From contig CAIXQV010000167.1 of the NCBI GenBank assembly GCA_903921605.1, forward strand, positions 1 through 21,702: 21,702 nt of DNA. The letters run 5' to 3'. This document shows positions 1-7,037 of this stretch, piece by piece. The notes under the pieces were generated by a model. It searched no databases. It saw only the letters and a list, made by a program, of their open reading frames with translations, and was not told where the DNA came from. The translations under genes and the position numbers were made by a program. Every line of letters begins with the position of its first letter. Position 1 is the stretch's first letter. Source of the DNA: an uncultured Planctomycetaceae bacterium. Its GTDB lineage: Bacteria > Planctomycetota > Planctomycetia > Planctomycetales > Planctomycetaceae.

Positions 1-40
1 AAGAACGTTCCAATATTTCGCGGACCGCAGCGAATCTTGT

Positions 41-67
41 CCCTTGCACGCTTTTTGTGTGCAAGGG
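41..67 (+). promoter_or_regulatory. Hairpin upstream of the first gene
   Basis: A perfect 9-bp inverted repeat, CCCTTGCAC at 41-49 and GTGCAAGGG at 59-67, encloses a 9-nt loop containing five T. It ends about 42 bases before the chosen ATG at 110. It could be a leader structure of that gene or the end of a gene lying left of the window. The T run is in the loop rather than after the stem, so it is not a classic rho-independent terminator. Function is not determined. Confidence 0.3.
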
Positions 68-109
68 GATCGCGGAAAGGTTTTACACTTTGTGTTTGGA
101 AGCAGGCAG

Positions 110-766
110 ATGAAGAAGTTTACGCTGTTATTTTTGGCTGTGGTTTGTCTGGTTCCGGCAGCAGGCTTGTGCCAGGAAGAAACAACTCCGGCACCAGCAG
201 CGACGGAACAGATTCCGGTGGAAACTGGTGAGCCTGATGCTGCTCCCGGCAGCGAAGAGAAGAAGCCTGATGTTGCCGAGAAAGCAAAAGAGCTAGAGGC
301 AGAGGTCGAAGCCAAAGTTGGTGAACTGGCTGAAAAGATCGATCAGAATGAGTCCGCGAAGAAAGCTTCGGAAGGTTTACTGGGCCCGATCTACAAGCTC
401 GCCGAGTCTCTGAATTTCTCGTACTTCCACTGGCTGGCGTTTGGACTCATGTCTGCAGGAGTCGTCAGCTTTGCTCTGCAACTGGTCCTGGGGAAACTGG
501 TCATTCTTTTCAAAGGCAGCATCAACCTGCGAGAGATTATCTCCGACGCGATCGGTTTCGTGATCAGCACTGTTGGTTTGGTCCTGACAACTCAGGCGGC
601 CGCTGAGAATTCAACCTTCACTCACAGTCCGGCAGCGGTTCTTTCTTCGGCTGCGTGCGGAGTTGTTCTCGGGTTCATGCTTTATCGCTGGGGCCAGATG
701 CAGGAAGTGAACGCAGTGGCTGGGCAGCGAGTTGGCCAGCCGTCTAAGAACCAAGCCAAGAGTTGA
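110..766 (+). CDS. Small multi-pass membrane protein, function unknown
   Basis: I do not recognise this 218-residue protein. The ATG at 110 is preferred over an in-frame ATG at 44 because it opens a typical signal peptide (MKKFTLLFLAVVCLVPAAG) and follows a purine-rich GGAAGCAGGCAG. After the signal come a Pro/Ala/Glu-rich stretch (about 22-50) and a charged, probably coiled-coil segment (about 50-90, rich in K, E and A). Three hydrophobic spans follow at about 108-135, 144-166 and 174-192, then a short polar tail. The layout suggests an envelope protein with an extracytoplasmic helical N-terminus and a membrane-embedded C-terminal half. It stands alone: the next gene is convergent, and a palindromic repeat lies between them. 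Confidence 0.75.
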   Translation: MKKFTLLFLAVVCLVPAAGLCQEETTPAPAATEQIPVETGEPDAAPGSEEKKPDVAEKAKELEAEVEAKVGELAEKIDQNESAKKASEGLLGPIYKLAESLNFSYFHWLAFGLMSAGVVSFALQLVLGKLVILFKGSINLREIISDAIGFVISTVGLVLTTQAAAENSTFTHSPAAVLSSAACGVVLGFMLYRWGQMQEVNAVAGQRVGQPSKNQAKS

Positions 767-787
767 TTGCTGAGGCCGCGGAGTAAG

Positions 788-840
788 TCCCTTCGACGGA
801 GCTACGGGTGTACCGTACGCCCGTCGCTCCGTCGACGGGA
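788..840. repeat. 53-bp palindromic repeat, copy 1
   Basis: The 53 bases form a near-perfect palindrome centred on 814: 26-base arms with one T-G wobble and two T-C mismatches, and GTACCGTAC at the centre. A second copy at 21186-21238 is identical at 47 of 53 positions by direct comparison. This copy lies 21 bases after the stop of the gene ending at 766 and 31 bases before the end of the convergent VIT/VWA gene, so it could form a hairpin at the 3' end of either transcript. It resembles a REP-type dispersed element. Spurious short reading frames cross it. Confidence 0.85.
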
Positions 841-871
841 TTCTGTTTCTTCCAGTCAGACAGGCAATGTC

Positions 872-3082
872 TCAGTTCTCAACCGCCGTGTCGTAGCGAA
901 CTCCTTCAGGCACAGGAACGGGCACTGCGACGGTCGTTCCGAAGGCTCCTTCGGTCTTCGTCATCGAATCAACGGCGACGAAAGCGGTCAGCGCACTCAT
1001 CAGACTGTAATCCAGAGCGGTCCTGAGAACGGACTGCTGGATTTGTTTGGTTTGATCTGGTGTTCGTGAAATCTGGGCCATCAGGTCGGCGATCTTCAGG
1101 CGAGCCCAGACGGCTCCGATGCCTGTGTGTTCCTTGTTCGCATCGCGAGCATCCAAAGCCACGGAATACGACACGGGCTGCATTCCGGTGCGGCCATTGA
1201 CTGTCACGGTGCCGGGTTCTCCGGTGAATCGACCGGTGAGCACAACCGGACGGCCCACGATCAGATCGGGAATAATCTGCGGATACACATCGGTGACGTT
1301 CATACTGCCCCAGTTGATGCTTAGATCTGTCATCGCGGGGTGGCTGATACTCTCGTGGAACTGTTCCATGATCTGGATCGGATCATCATTCAGACTCAGA
1401 TAAGCCACAGCTCCTCGTCCCAGAAGAGCCATGCGATCCATCAGATAACGGTTGGGAGATTGACCAACACCGAAACTGAAGATGCGTGAGTCGCCGGTCT
1501 TCTGAGCGATGGCGTGCAGAATGTCGGCGTCGTTACCGATGTAGCCGTCGGTCATGAATGAGACGACTCGATAGCGGCCTTCGTCATGAGGGAAATCGAG
1601 TGCGGCTTTCAGGCCTTCGATCATTTCCGTGCCACCACTGCCGTTGAACGATGCCAGATAGGCCAGCCCATTGCGGAGGTTCTCGGGCGTTGCGTTAATT
1701 GGTGCCGGACCAAGTTGTGAGGCGGTATTGCTGAAATCAATGATCTGGAAAGTGTCTCGAGGAGTCAGCTTTTGCAACGCATGCGTCACTGCTGCGCGAG
1801 CTTGATCGAGCGGTCGACCATTCATGCTTCCGGAACAGTCCAGCACAAACACCATCTCCATCGGGCTTCGCTGGACCTGTTTCAGTTCTGCCGGCGGATA
1901 CAGCATCATCGTAAAGTATTGGCCATGATCATCCTTGTGAGTCATCATAGCGGTCTTGATCTGGTCACCAGCGACTTTATATCTCAGCACGAAATCTTTG
2001 TTGGGGATGGAGTCAGAAGGAGACAGAGTAATCTGTCGTTCGCTTTCGGAGCTCTCCTTGATATCGACCGAATGATTCAGGCAGCGGACGTTCTCAATGT
2101 TGACGCCCGCTTTGATGTTGAGGCTTACGGAGACATCGTGTCCTGATCGTTCGTTGGGAGCCAGGTACTGCACTTCCGTGTTCTGGCCGCTTGCATTGTG
2201 AGCTCCGCGAGCAACGGAGCCGATGCCGTCGGTTGTTGCTGGCGGGTTGTAGCGAGGTCCGACGACCATCGGAAAGACGAACTCATAGGCTCCATCGTCG
2301 TAGCGCAGAGTGTTGAAGTAGCGGATATTGATGTCGATCTGTTTGCCCGGTTCAATGTTCGCCACCTTCTGAGTGAAGATGTTGGGGCGTTCTTCGGTCA
2401 GCAGTGAAGCGACATGGCCCTGCGATCGAGCTTCGTTGTAGATTTTCTCGGCTTGTTCACGTTCGCGAATGATGCCGCGGATTTTTCGCTCACCAACTGT
2501 CATCACAAATTCGTTGACCGCAGCATTTTCAGGCAATGGAAAGACGTAGACCGCTTCGATTTTTGAGCTGTACGGATTCTGGAATTGCTGAGTCACGTCG
2601 ACAGATGCGATGTAACCGTCAATGTTTCCGATGACGGAAGTATGCTTCAGTGGTACGGGAACCTCTTTCTCGACGTCAGGCAGTTTTGCCATCAGGCAGC
2701 CACATCCGGGTCGGTCTTCGGGAGGTTGCGGTGTGGAAGTAAACCCCTTTGCGATCACCCACAACTCTTCGCCCGGCATGAGATCAAATGTGACTCTGGC
2801 CGTCGGCGAGTCTGTGTTGCCGCGAACGACAGCAGAGAGGCTGCGGGGTCGACTTTCGTTTGAAGCAACGTTTCCTGAAACCATCGCTCCAGACTCATCA
2901 AAGTTTCCAGTTTCCTCAGCGAAGCCATCCATTGCTGAGTATCCCGCTTCCCCCGGCGCTGGGGCCGACGCCGTTGGTCCATTTTCTGTTTCCGTGCTGC
3001 TACCGCACCCCGCCTGAATCAAACACGCCATGGAGAATAAAAGAACGCCAATCGCGTTCCATAAAGACCGTGGAATATTCAT
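872..3082 (-). CDS. VIT and VWA domain lipoprotein
   Basis: This 736-residue protein begins with a signal peptide ending in a lipobox-like QAGC (Cys26), so it is probably lipid-anchored outside the inner membrane. A low-complexity Ser/Gly/Glu region follows to about 95. A VIT domain spans about 140-275, with the family's EAVYVFPLPENAAV stretch at 176-189. A VWA domain spans about 408-575: MIDAS motif DCSGS at 415-419, Thr485 in GSGGTEM, and TDG at 511-513, so all metal-site elements are present. A further beta-rich region fills the C-terminus. VIT-VWA proteins bind ligands through a divalent metal, but the ligand here is unknown. AGGAG lies ten bases before the ATG. It is the last gene of the minus-strand run behind the dockerin and cohesin-like genes, 87 bases after the latter. 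No C-terminal LPxTG sortase signal is visible. Confidence 0.9.
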   Translation of the reverse strand: MNIPRSLWNAIGVLLFSMACLIQAGCGSSTETENGPTASAPAPGEAGYSAMDGFAEETGNFDESGAMVSGNVASNESRPRSLSAVVRGNTDSPTARVTFDLMPGEELWVIAKGFTSTPQPPEDRPGCGCLMAKLPDVEKEVPVPLKHTSVIGNIDGYIASVDVTQQFQNPYSSKIEAVYVFPLPENAAVNEFVMTVGERKIRGIIREREQAEKIYNEARSQGHVASLLTEERPNIFTQKVANIEPGKQIDINIRYFNTLRYDDGAYEFVFPMVVGPRYNPPATTDGIGSVARGAHNASGQNTEVQYLAPNERSGHDVSVSLNIKAGVNIENVRCLNHSVDIKESSESERQITLSPSDSIPNKDFVLRYKVAGDQIKTAMMTHKDDHGQYFTMMLYPPAELKQVQRSPMEMVFVLDCSGSMNGRPLDQARAAVTHALQKLTPRDTFQIIDFSNTASQLGPAPINATPENLRNGLAYLASFNGSGGTEMIEGLKAALDFPHDEGRYRVVSFMTDGYIGNDADILHAIAQKTGDSRIFSFGVGQSPNRYLMDRMALLGRGAVAYLSLNDDPIQIMEQFHESISHPAMTDLSINWGSMNVTDVYPQIIPDLIVGRPVVLTGRFTGEPGTVTVNGRTGMQPVSYSVALDARDANKEHTGIGAVWARLKIADLMAQISRTPDQTKQIQQSVLRTALDYSLMSALTAFVAVDSMTKTEGAFGTTVAVPVPVPEGVRYDTAVEN

Positions 3083-3135
3083 CTGTTAGTAACTCCTGAT
3101 TCATTGAGTTTGCTTAGTCGCATTTGGAATTTCAA

Positions 3136-3170
3136 AATCTGCAATCGGCAATCTAAAATCGAGAATGTGT
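3136..3170. repeat. Degenerate heptamer tandem array
   Basis: Five consecutive 7-base units can be read on the plus strand: AATCTGC, AATCGGC, AATCTAA, AATCGAG and AATGTGT. The array abuts the stop codon of the cohesin-like gene (minus strand) and fills much of the 87-base gap before the VIT/VWA gene. Heptameric short tandem repeats are known from cyanobacteria and other bacteria with complex genomes. The role here is unknown. Confidence 0.6.
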
Positions 3171-3736
3171 CAGCCCTGAGCTTTGGCAATCGAAAGTTCT
3201 GCGGGGATGTGTCTGCCATCCGACGATGCGGATGTTGTCAGTTCGGTATGCCAAAATCGTTCGCCCGATCCGGTAATCTGCACGTGGACTCTCGCTACTC
3301 GACTGCGACCGCTGGGAAGTTGGTTATCAGAGCCGGTGTTAAACGCCCCGAGGATGACTCGGTTGTTGTTCATGGCTCGAGGGTCGTAGTACGGAGGTTC
3401 CTTAAACGCCGGATGTTCGCCGCCTTCGATCCCCACAATTTCGACATCCTGTGTGAGGCTGCGAAGTTCCAGTTGCCAGGCCGCTAACGGCAAGTCGCCG
3501 GAATCCACGAAGACATCGATCGCTTCGAAGCGGATGGAGTCTTTTGATCCATCCGCCGGGCCGGGAATCGTGACTTCATCGGTTTGCACAGGGACATTGG
3601 CTGAGCCTGGCTGTGGCTCCTGAGCCATTGCGAAGGCCATCAGGCACAGATCAAAAGCGATCAGCAACGCCCAGCACAGTGGAATCTGGAATGGCCGTGA
3701 CTGGCATGATCGATAGAGTGATGGTTCTGAGGACAT
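3170..3736 (-). CDS. Secreted cohesin-like domain protein
   Basis: A 188-residue protein starting at the ATG at 3736, preceded by AGGA with an 8-base gap; a longer in-frame extension to 3805 runs into the repeat at 3792-3847 and is less likely. A signal peptide with hydrophobic core around 18-37 probably ends at AMAQ (37-39). The mature part is one beta-rich domain of about 120 residues (66-187). Features: FEAIDVFVDSG (70-80), PLAAWQLEL (83-91), VGIEGGEHPAF (101-111), PPYYDPRA (114-121), a strand of RVARVHVQITG (146-156). The pattern of a short VxVxxG start, an averted strand with a G-rich turn, and a closing VARVHVxxxG strand is that of cohesin folds. This is my reading of the pattern; sequence similarity to classical cohesins is weak. 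The gene lies directly downstream of a dockerin-bearing gene, which strengthens the call. Confidence 0.65.
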   Translation of the reverse strand: MSSEPSLYRSCQSRPFQIPLCWALLIAFDLCLMAFAMAQEPQPGSANVPVQTDEVTIPGPADGSKDSIRFEAIDVFVDSGDLPLAAWQLELRSLTQDVEIVGIEGGEHPAFKEPPYYDPRAMNNNRVILGAFNTGSDNQLPSGRSRVARVHVQITGSGERFWHTELTTSASSDGRHIPAELSIAKAQG

Positions 3737-3791
3737 GGTGTTGGTCCTGTTCTTGGTTGATTCATTGCTAGTGCGTTGCCAAAGTCCAATT

Positions 3792-3847
3792 TGTAGGTTG
3801 GACATTCTTGTCCGACTTTCATTCGACGGGCAAGAATGCCCATCCTA
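3792..3847. repeat. Palindromic dispersed repeat, copy A
   Basis: Two 23-base arms, 3794-3816 and 3825-3847, pair with four mismatches around an 8-base spacer. The first arm plus two flanking bases (3792-3816) recurs perfectly, in reverse complement, at 15720-15744; the second arm has a diverged counterpart at 15679-15699. The element sits between the dockerin gene, whose stop is 26 bases away, and the cohesin-like gene, within a gap of 137 bases. It could end or stabilise the dockerin transcript. Confidence 0.85.
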
Positions 3848-3873
3848 AGCCAATGTGAAGTCGTGACGTTCCA

Positions 3874-4311
3874 CTACAGCGTCACAGCTCGTTGAGCAAT
3901 CTCATTCACATCAGCCTGAGTCAGGCGTCCATCGCCGTTGATGTCGAATTCCGATTGATTTCGTCCGCTTCGTATTTCTCTGGCGACTGCGAATGCGTCC
4001 AGAATGTCGACTCGTCCGTTACCATCGAGATCTCGTGCCACGCTTGCCGGTTGCTGAGGCTCCTGACGATTCAATGCAAACAACAACATGCAGGCGGCCG
4101 CTATGGACGAGCCGATGACGGCAAGTCGCCATCTCCAGTTCGACCTGGCTTTCACAGGAATTGTCTGATGGAGATGTCGCTGAGCATCCGCAAGGATTGC
4201 TCGATCAATCGCCTCGGGGATTTCTGGAAAGGGCCCATATCGGCTCTTCAATTCCGACGCCAGCCCTGACGGCAGTTCAGGAAGATCATCAAGTTCTTCA
4301 GGATTCAACAT
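3874..4311 (-). CDS. Membrane-anchored type I dockerin protein
   Basis: A 145-residue protein with three parts. The N-terminus (1-57) is acidic and carries a run LPELPSGLASELKSRYGPFP then AIDRAILADAQRH, with no signal peptide. One membrane span lies at about 61-80, preceded by basic residues (K54, R56, R60, R62), so the N-terminus is predicted inside and the C-terminus outside. The C-terminus is a dockerin with two calcium loops, DLDGNGRVDILD (94-105) and DINGDGRLTQAD (123-134), each followed by a helix. All loop ligand positions 1, 3, 5, 9 and 12 are polar or acidic as expected. Its short cytoplasmic segment next to a divergent ECF sigma gene makes an anti-sigma-like or sensor role possible, which is inference. 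The ATG at 4311 is chosen; a TTG at 4359 is an alternative. The ribosome-binding site is weak. Confidence 0.85.
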   Translation of the reverse strand: MLNPEELDDLPELPSGLASELKSRYGPFPEIPEAIDRAILADAQRHLHQTIPVKARSNWRWRLAVIGSSIAAACMLLFALNRQEPQQPASVARDLDGNGRVDILDAFAVAREIRSGRNQSEFDINGDGRLTQADVNEIAQRAVTL

Positions 4312-4556
4312 GACTGGATTGCCCGGATTTACAGATGTTATTTGCGTAAAGCAGCTCAATCGTGTTCTTGCTCCACAATCTATTAAGTGAGTGACCTCTC
4401 AGATTGGTTCAAAGAATCCCAAAGAATTTTCGGGAACAGATTTTTCCAATGATTTCCTGTGGAAATCGAATACCGCTAACGTACTACGCACACATCATCT
4501 GTAGTGGATCGTACGACTGCGGGTGTTGGAAACTGGAATCCGGGACTCGTTCGTTT
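4312..4556. promoter_or_regulatory. Divergent promoter region, sigma factor and dockerin run
   Basis: This 245-base gap separates the minus-strand dockerin gene from the plus-strand ECF sigma gene, so both promoters must lie here or just inside the genes. A GGGAAC at about 4431-4436 resembles the -35 element of many ECF promoters on the plus strand, but I cannot assign a convincing -10 partner. If the sigma factor regulates itself and the dockerin run, this is where its sites would be. No coding sequence is convincing in it. Confidence 0.4.
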
Positions 4557-5099
4557 ATGGCGCCGGCACCGATCGACAATCGAACCGATCAAGAGCTGGT
4601 CGCCGCCGTGAACGCTGGCGATGCGGGGGCCTTTGAGGTTCTGTATTTCCGTCATCGTGACTGGACCATGCGTTTGGCCGTTCGATTTACGGGGCATCAC
4701 GACGATGCTTTGGATGTGTTGCAGGAGACCTTCGGCTACTTCGCTCGCAAGTTTCCCGGCTTTCAACTGACCGCCGCGCTGACGACGTTTCTTTATCCGG
4801 CCGTTCGTAATTTTTCGATTGCGGCTCGAAAGAAACGACAACGCTCCAGCGGTGGAGAAGATCAGTTGCCGCTGATCGCTGAGCCGCAGGCCGCGTCTGG
4901 ATCTGACCGCAGAGATATGGAACAGTCTCTGGCTTCTTTATCCGATGCTCATCGAGAAATCCTGTTGATGCGTTTCGTCGATGATATGACTCAAGCAGAG
5001 ATCGCGGCGGCGCTTGATCTGCCAGTTGGTACCGTCAAGTCACGGTTGCACCACGCGATTCTTGCCGCTCGGCAGCTTCCCGGAATGTCGGACTCGTAA
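4557..5099 (+). CDS. ECF-family RNA polymerase sigma factor
   Basis: A 180-residue sigma-70 family protein with only regions 2 and 4, as in the ECF group. Region 2 spans about 23-92, with DDALDVLQETFGYFARKF (49-66) in the core-binding position. A linker of about 30 residues follows. Region 4 spans about 122-172, with SLSDAHREILLMRF (127-140) and the helix-turn-helix MTQAEIAAALDLPVGTVKSR (144-163). The start at 4557 is chosen because the region upstream (in-frame ATG at 4404) encodes Cys- and Tyr-rich sequence unlike the family. The gene is divergent from the dockerin, cohesin-like and VIT/VWA genes and is followed by a large inverted repeat. It probably directs transcription of a small regulon that may include its neighbours. 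The inducing signal is unknown. Confidence 0.9.
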   Translation: MAPAPIDNRTDQELVAAVNAGDAGAFEVLYFRHRDWTMRLAVRFTGHHDDALDVLQETFGYFARKFPGFQLTAALTTFLYPAVRNFSIAARKKRQRSSGGEDQLPLIAEPQAASGSDRRDMEQSLASLSDAHREILLMRFVDDMTQAEIAAALDLPVGTVKSRLHHAILAARQLPGMSDS

Positions 5100-5129
5100 G
5101 TGGTACAACGCAGTTGAAACGCAGGTTTC

Positions 5130-5319
5130 ACCACAGAGGTCACGGAGTAGCACGGAGGAGTGCAGCACAGATTTTTCTGAACGCAGAGGGCGCGGAGGTA
5201 CGCAGAGAGGAACAAGAACAAGAAACTCTCTGCGTACCTCCGCGCCCTCTGCGTTCAAATGTCCTGCGTTCTGAGTGCCCTCTGCGATTCCTCTCTGTGT
5301 TCTCTGTGACCTCTGTGGT
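5130..5319. repeat. Nested inverted-repeat element
   Basis: The core is a perfect 32-base inverted repeat, 5178-5209 against 5226-5257, with a 16-base purine-rich loop (5210-5225). Outside it, 5130-5147 pairs with 5302-5319 with one mismatch (ACCACAGAGGTCACGGAG against its complement). Between the two levels are further imperfect copies of CAGAGG/CCTCTG words. The element fills the convergent gap between the sigma gene and the PPC-domain gene. The CACAGAGG-type sequence is a dispersed element seen in many environmental bacteria, and short spurious frames rich in R and S cross it. It would fold into a long, very stable hairpin on either strand. Confidence 0.9.
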
Positions 5320-5392
5320 CAATAAATCCAGCACTTCTTCGCGCGGCAGATCACAGCGTGGAAAGCCTCAGTTAACAGCAACGAGAAATGTA

Positions 5393-7036
5393 TCACTGTG
5401 CGGCAGGTTCTGCGGGTGTGGCAGGGGCTTCAGGAGTAACAGCGGTAAGCCACAGTTGGCTGACGATGGTCCGGTCGGCCAATGACAGCGACGCAGGCTT
5501 TTGCAGTTTGGTGTCGACAGATTCAGCAATGATTTTGATCGCACCTGCGAAGGACGCTTTCGCAGTGCCGGAAATTTTGATTGTTACCGCCTTGGATGAG
5601 TCACCGTCTTTTGCTGATTGAGGGCACTCGGCGGTCAATCCTTCCGGCAGTCCTTCGATCTTGAAGTCGATCGCTTCGGCAAAGCCATTGCGGCGACTAA
5701 TCGTCAGAGGAATCTCCAATGGCTTGTCGGCTGGTACTGTGAATCCTGTCGTCTTTACTTCGACATCAAAAGAGGACTTCGCTTCTTCGCATCGCAGCAC
5801 ATAAAAGAATCGCTCGCTGACATGCTGATATCGATCACTCACGACGATTCGATACTGACCGTCAGCAGGAATGTTGAAACTCAGTTCGGCATCCGGGTTT
5901 TCACCATTGATGTCATCGGCTTCTGTAAGCGGCTTGCCGTCTTTATCCTGAATAGAAAGCACCGGGTCCAGTTGTGACCCGTATCTTCGCGCCTGAACGG
6001 AAAAGCTCAGTTGTTGCGATTTGGTGGCGTTGATCAGATAAGTATCGGTTCCTTCCGGAGCAATCATGCCGCTGACCGCGACTGGCACTGTGAGGGTTCT
6101 CTCGGCAGGCAATTGCGATTCAACAACCACCGGCAAGTCAGAGACCTGCACAGGGAACGGTAGGGCGAGCCCGGCATCCAGCGTGCTGGATCCTGCAGGC
6201 AATGCCGCCGTGGGAGCTGCAAGGTTCCAGCCGTGTACGTTCAGAGTTACCTCTCCGTCGCCAGGTGGTTTTACAACAGGCATCGTATGTTCCACAACAG
6301 GCTGAGTCGTCAACGTCAGACGGTAGACGTAATCAGCGCCGCCGGCAAATGCGATGGTACTGTTCGGTGCCGATGGAAACGCGAAGGCTCGCACATACCA
6401 CGTCCCGTCAGACGGTGCAGTGAAAGTTAAGCGAGGATCGAGGCTGGTATCGTCGTTGTTTTGATCCACTACAGTGCCGCGAGCATTGGAAATCTGAAGC
6501 ACCGCGTCCATCGGAGAGCTGAGTATGTCGTTGCCAAGGAACGCAGCGACCAATGTCTGACCCTTTGTTAGTTGCACTGCAAACGTGTCGACGTCCCGAG
6601 CCTTTTCGAAGACGGCGTTAATGGTCACGGCTGGCAATGCGGCTTGCTGAGCTTCCGCGATCTTGTTGTTTGGTTCAGTCTCGGTGACCTCCGGAATCAG
6701 CCCAATGACGAACGGCTTGAGTTCTGTGGCACCGGAAGGATTGCTGTAGCGAAGCCAGTGAACCCCACCGCGAGCCGTCGGAGCAATGGTCACTGTGGCC
6801 GTATCGCGTTTTTCACCGAGAGTCCACGTGATGCTGTCCGCTTCTGAGTGCAGCTTGACTTCACCGTCCCCTGCTTTGCCCGTCAGCTTGACTTCGAAGG
6901 ATGTTCCTCGCTGGCCACCCGGCGGAAACAAGCGATCGATGGCCGGCGGCTCACCGGCCACAAGTACCGAACCGCTGAGAAGGAACAGCGGAGAAAGCAA
7001 TACAGAAGGGAAACAAGAAGATCTTGAGGCGGGCAT
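5393..7036 (-). CDS. Secreted PPC-domain protein
   Basis: A 547-residue exported protein. The ATG at 7036 gives a signal peptide (hydrophobic core about 9-25, cleavage near VLVAGE). An Ig-like N-terminal segment (about 30-112) holds FPPGGQRGTSFEVKLTG. A PPC (bacterial pre-peptidase C-terminal) domain lies at about 118-242, with TETEPNN (118-124), DVDTFAVQLTKGQTL (148-162) and GTWYVRAFAF (211-220). A second PPC-like unit (about 330-445) has GTDTYLINATKSQQLSFSV and ADGQYRIVVSDRY. An Ig-like module and an Ala/Pro-rich tail (APATPAEPAA) end it. No catalytic motif is visible; the family is thought to bind carbohydrate or protein at the cell surface. Its start lies one base after the stop of the upstream gene (TAACATG), so the two are almost certainly translated from one message. 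Confidence 0.85.
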   Translation of the reverse strand: MPASRSSCFPSVLLSPLFLLSGSVLVAGEPPAIDRLFPPGGQRGTSFEVKLTGKAGDGEVKLHSEADSITWTLGEKRDTATVTIAPTARGGVHWLRYSNPSGATELKPFVIGLIPEVTETEPNNKIAEAQQAALPAVTINAVFEKARDVDTFAVQLTKGQTLVAAFLGNDILSSPMDAVLQISNARGTVVDQNNDDTSLDPRLTFTAPSDGTWYVRAFAFPSAPNSTIAFAGGADYVYRLTLTTQPVVEHTMPVVKPPGDGEVTLNVHGWNLAAPTAALPAGSSTLDAGLALPFPVQVSDLPVVVESQLPAERTLTVPVAVSGMIAPEGTDTYLINATKSQQLSFSVQARRYGSQLDPVLSIQDKDGKPLTEADDINGENPDAELSFNIPADGQYRIVVSDRYQHVSERFFYVLRCEEAKSSFDVEVKTTGFTVPADKPLEIPLTISRRNGFAEAIDFKIEGLPEGLTAECPQSAKDGDSSKAVTIKISGTAKASFAGAIKIIAESVDTKLQKPASLSLADRTIVSQLWLTAVTPEAPATPAEPAAQ

Positions 7037-7037
7037 G

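Noticed and set aside
788..840. Rho-independent terminator in the strict sense
   Set aside because: The stem is strong, but no T run follows on either strand, and a sequence-conserved second copy points to a dispersed repeat.
872..3082. Sortase-anchored surface protein
   Set aside because: VIT/VWA proteins of this type can be sortase targets, but there is no LPxTG-like motif, C-terminal span or basic tail; a lipobox-like N-terminus is present instead.
3136..3170. CRISPR-like array
   Set aside because: Units are 7 bases, contiguous and degenerate, with no spacers and no cas genes nearby.
5114..5485. Several overlapping open frames on both strands across 5014-5485
   Set aside because: They lie in the nested inverted repeat, mirror each other because of the palindrome, and have Arg/Ser-rich low-complexity translations.
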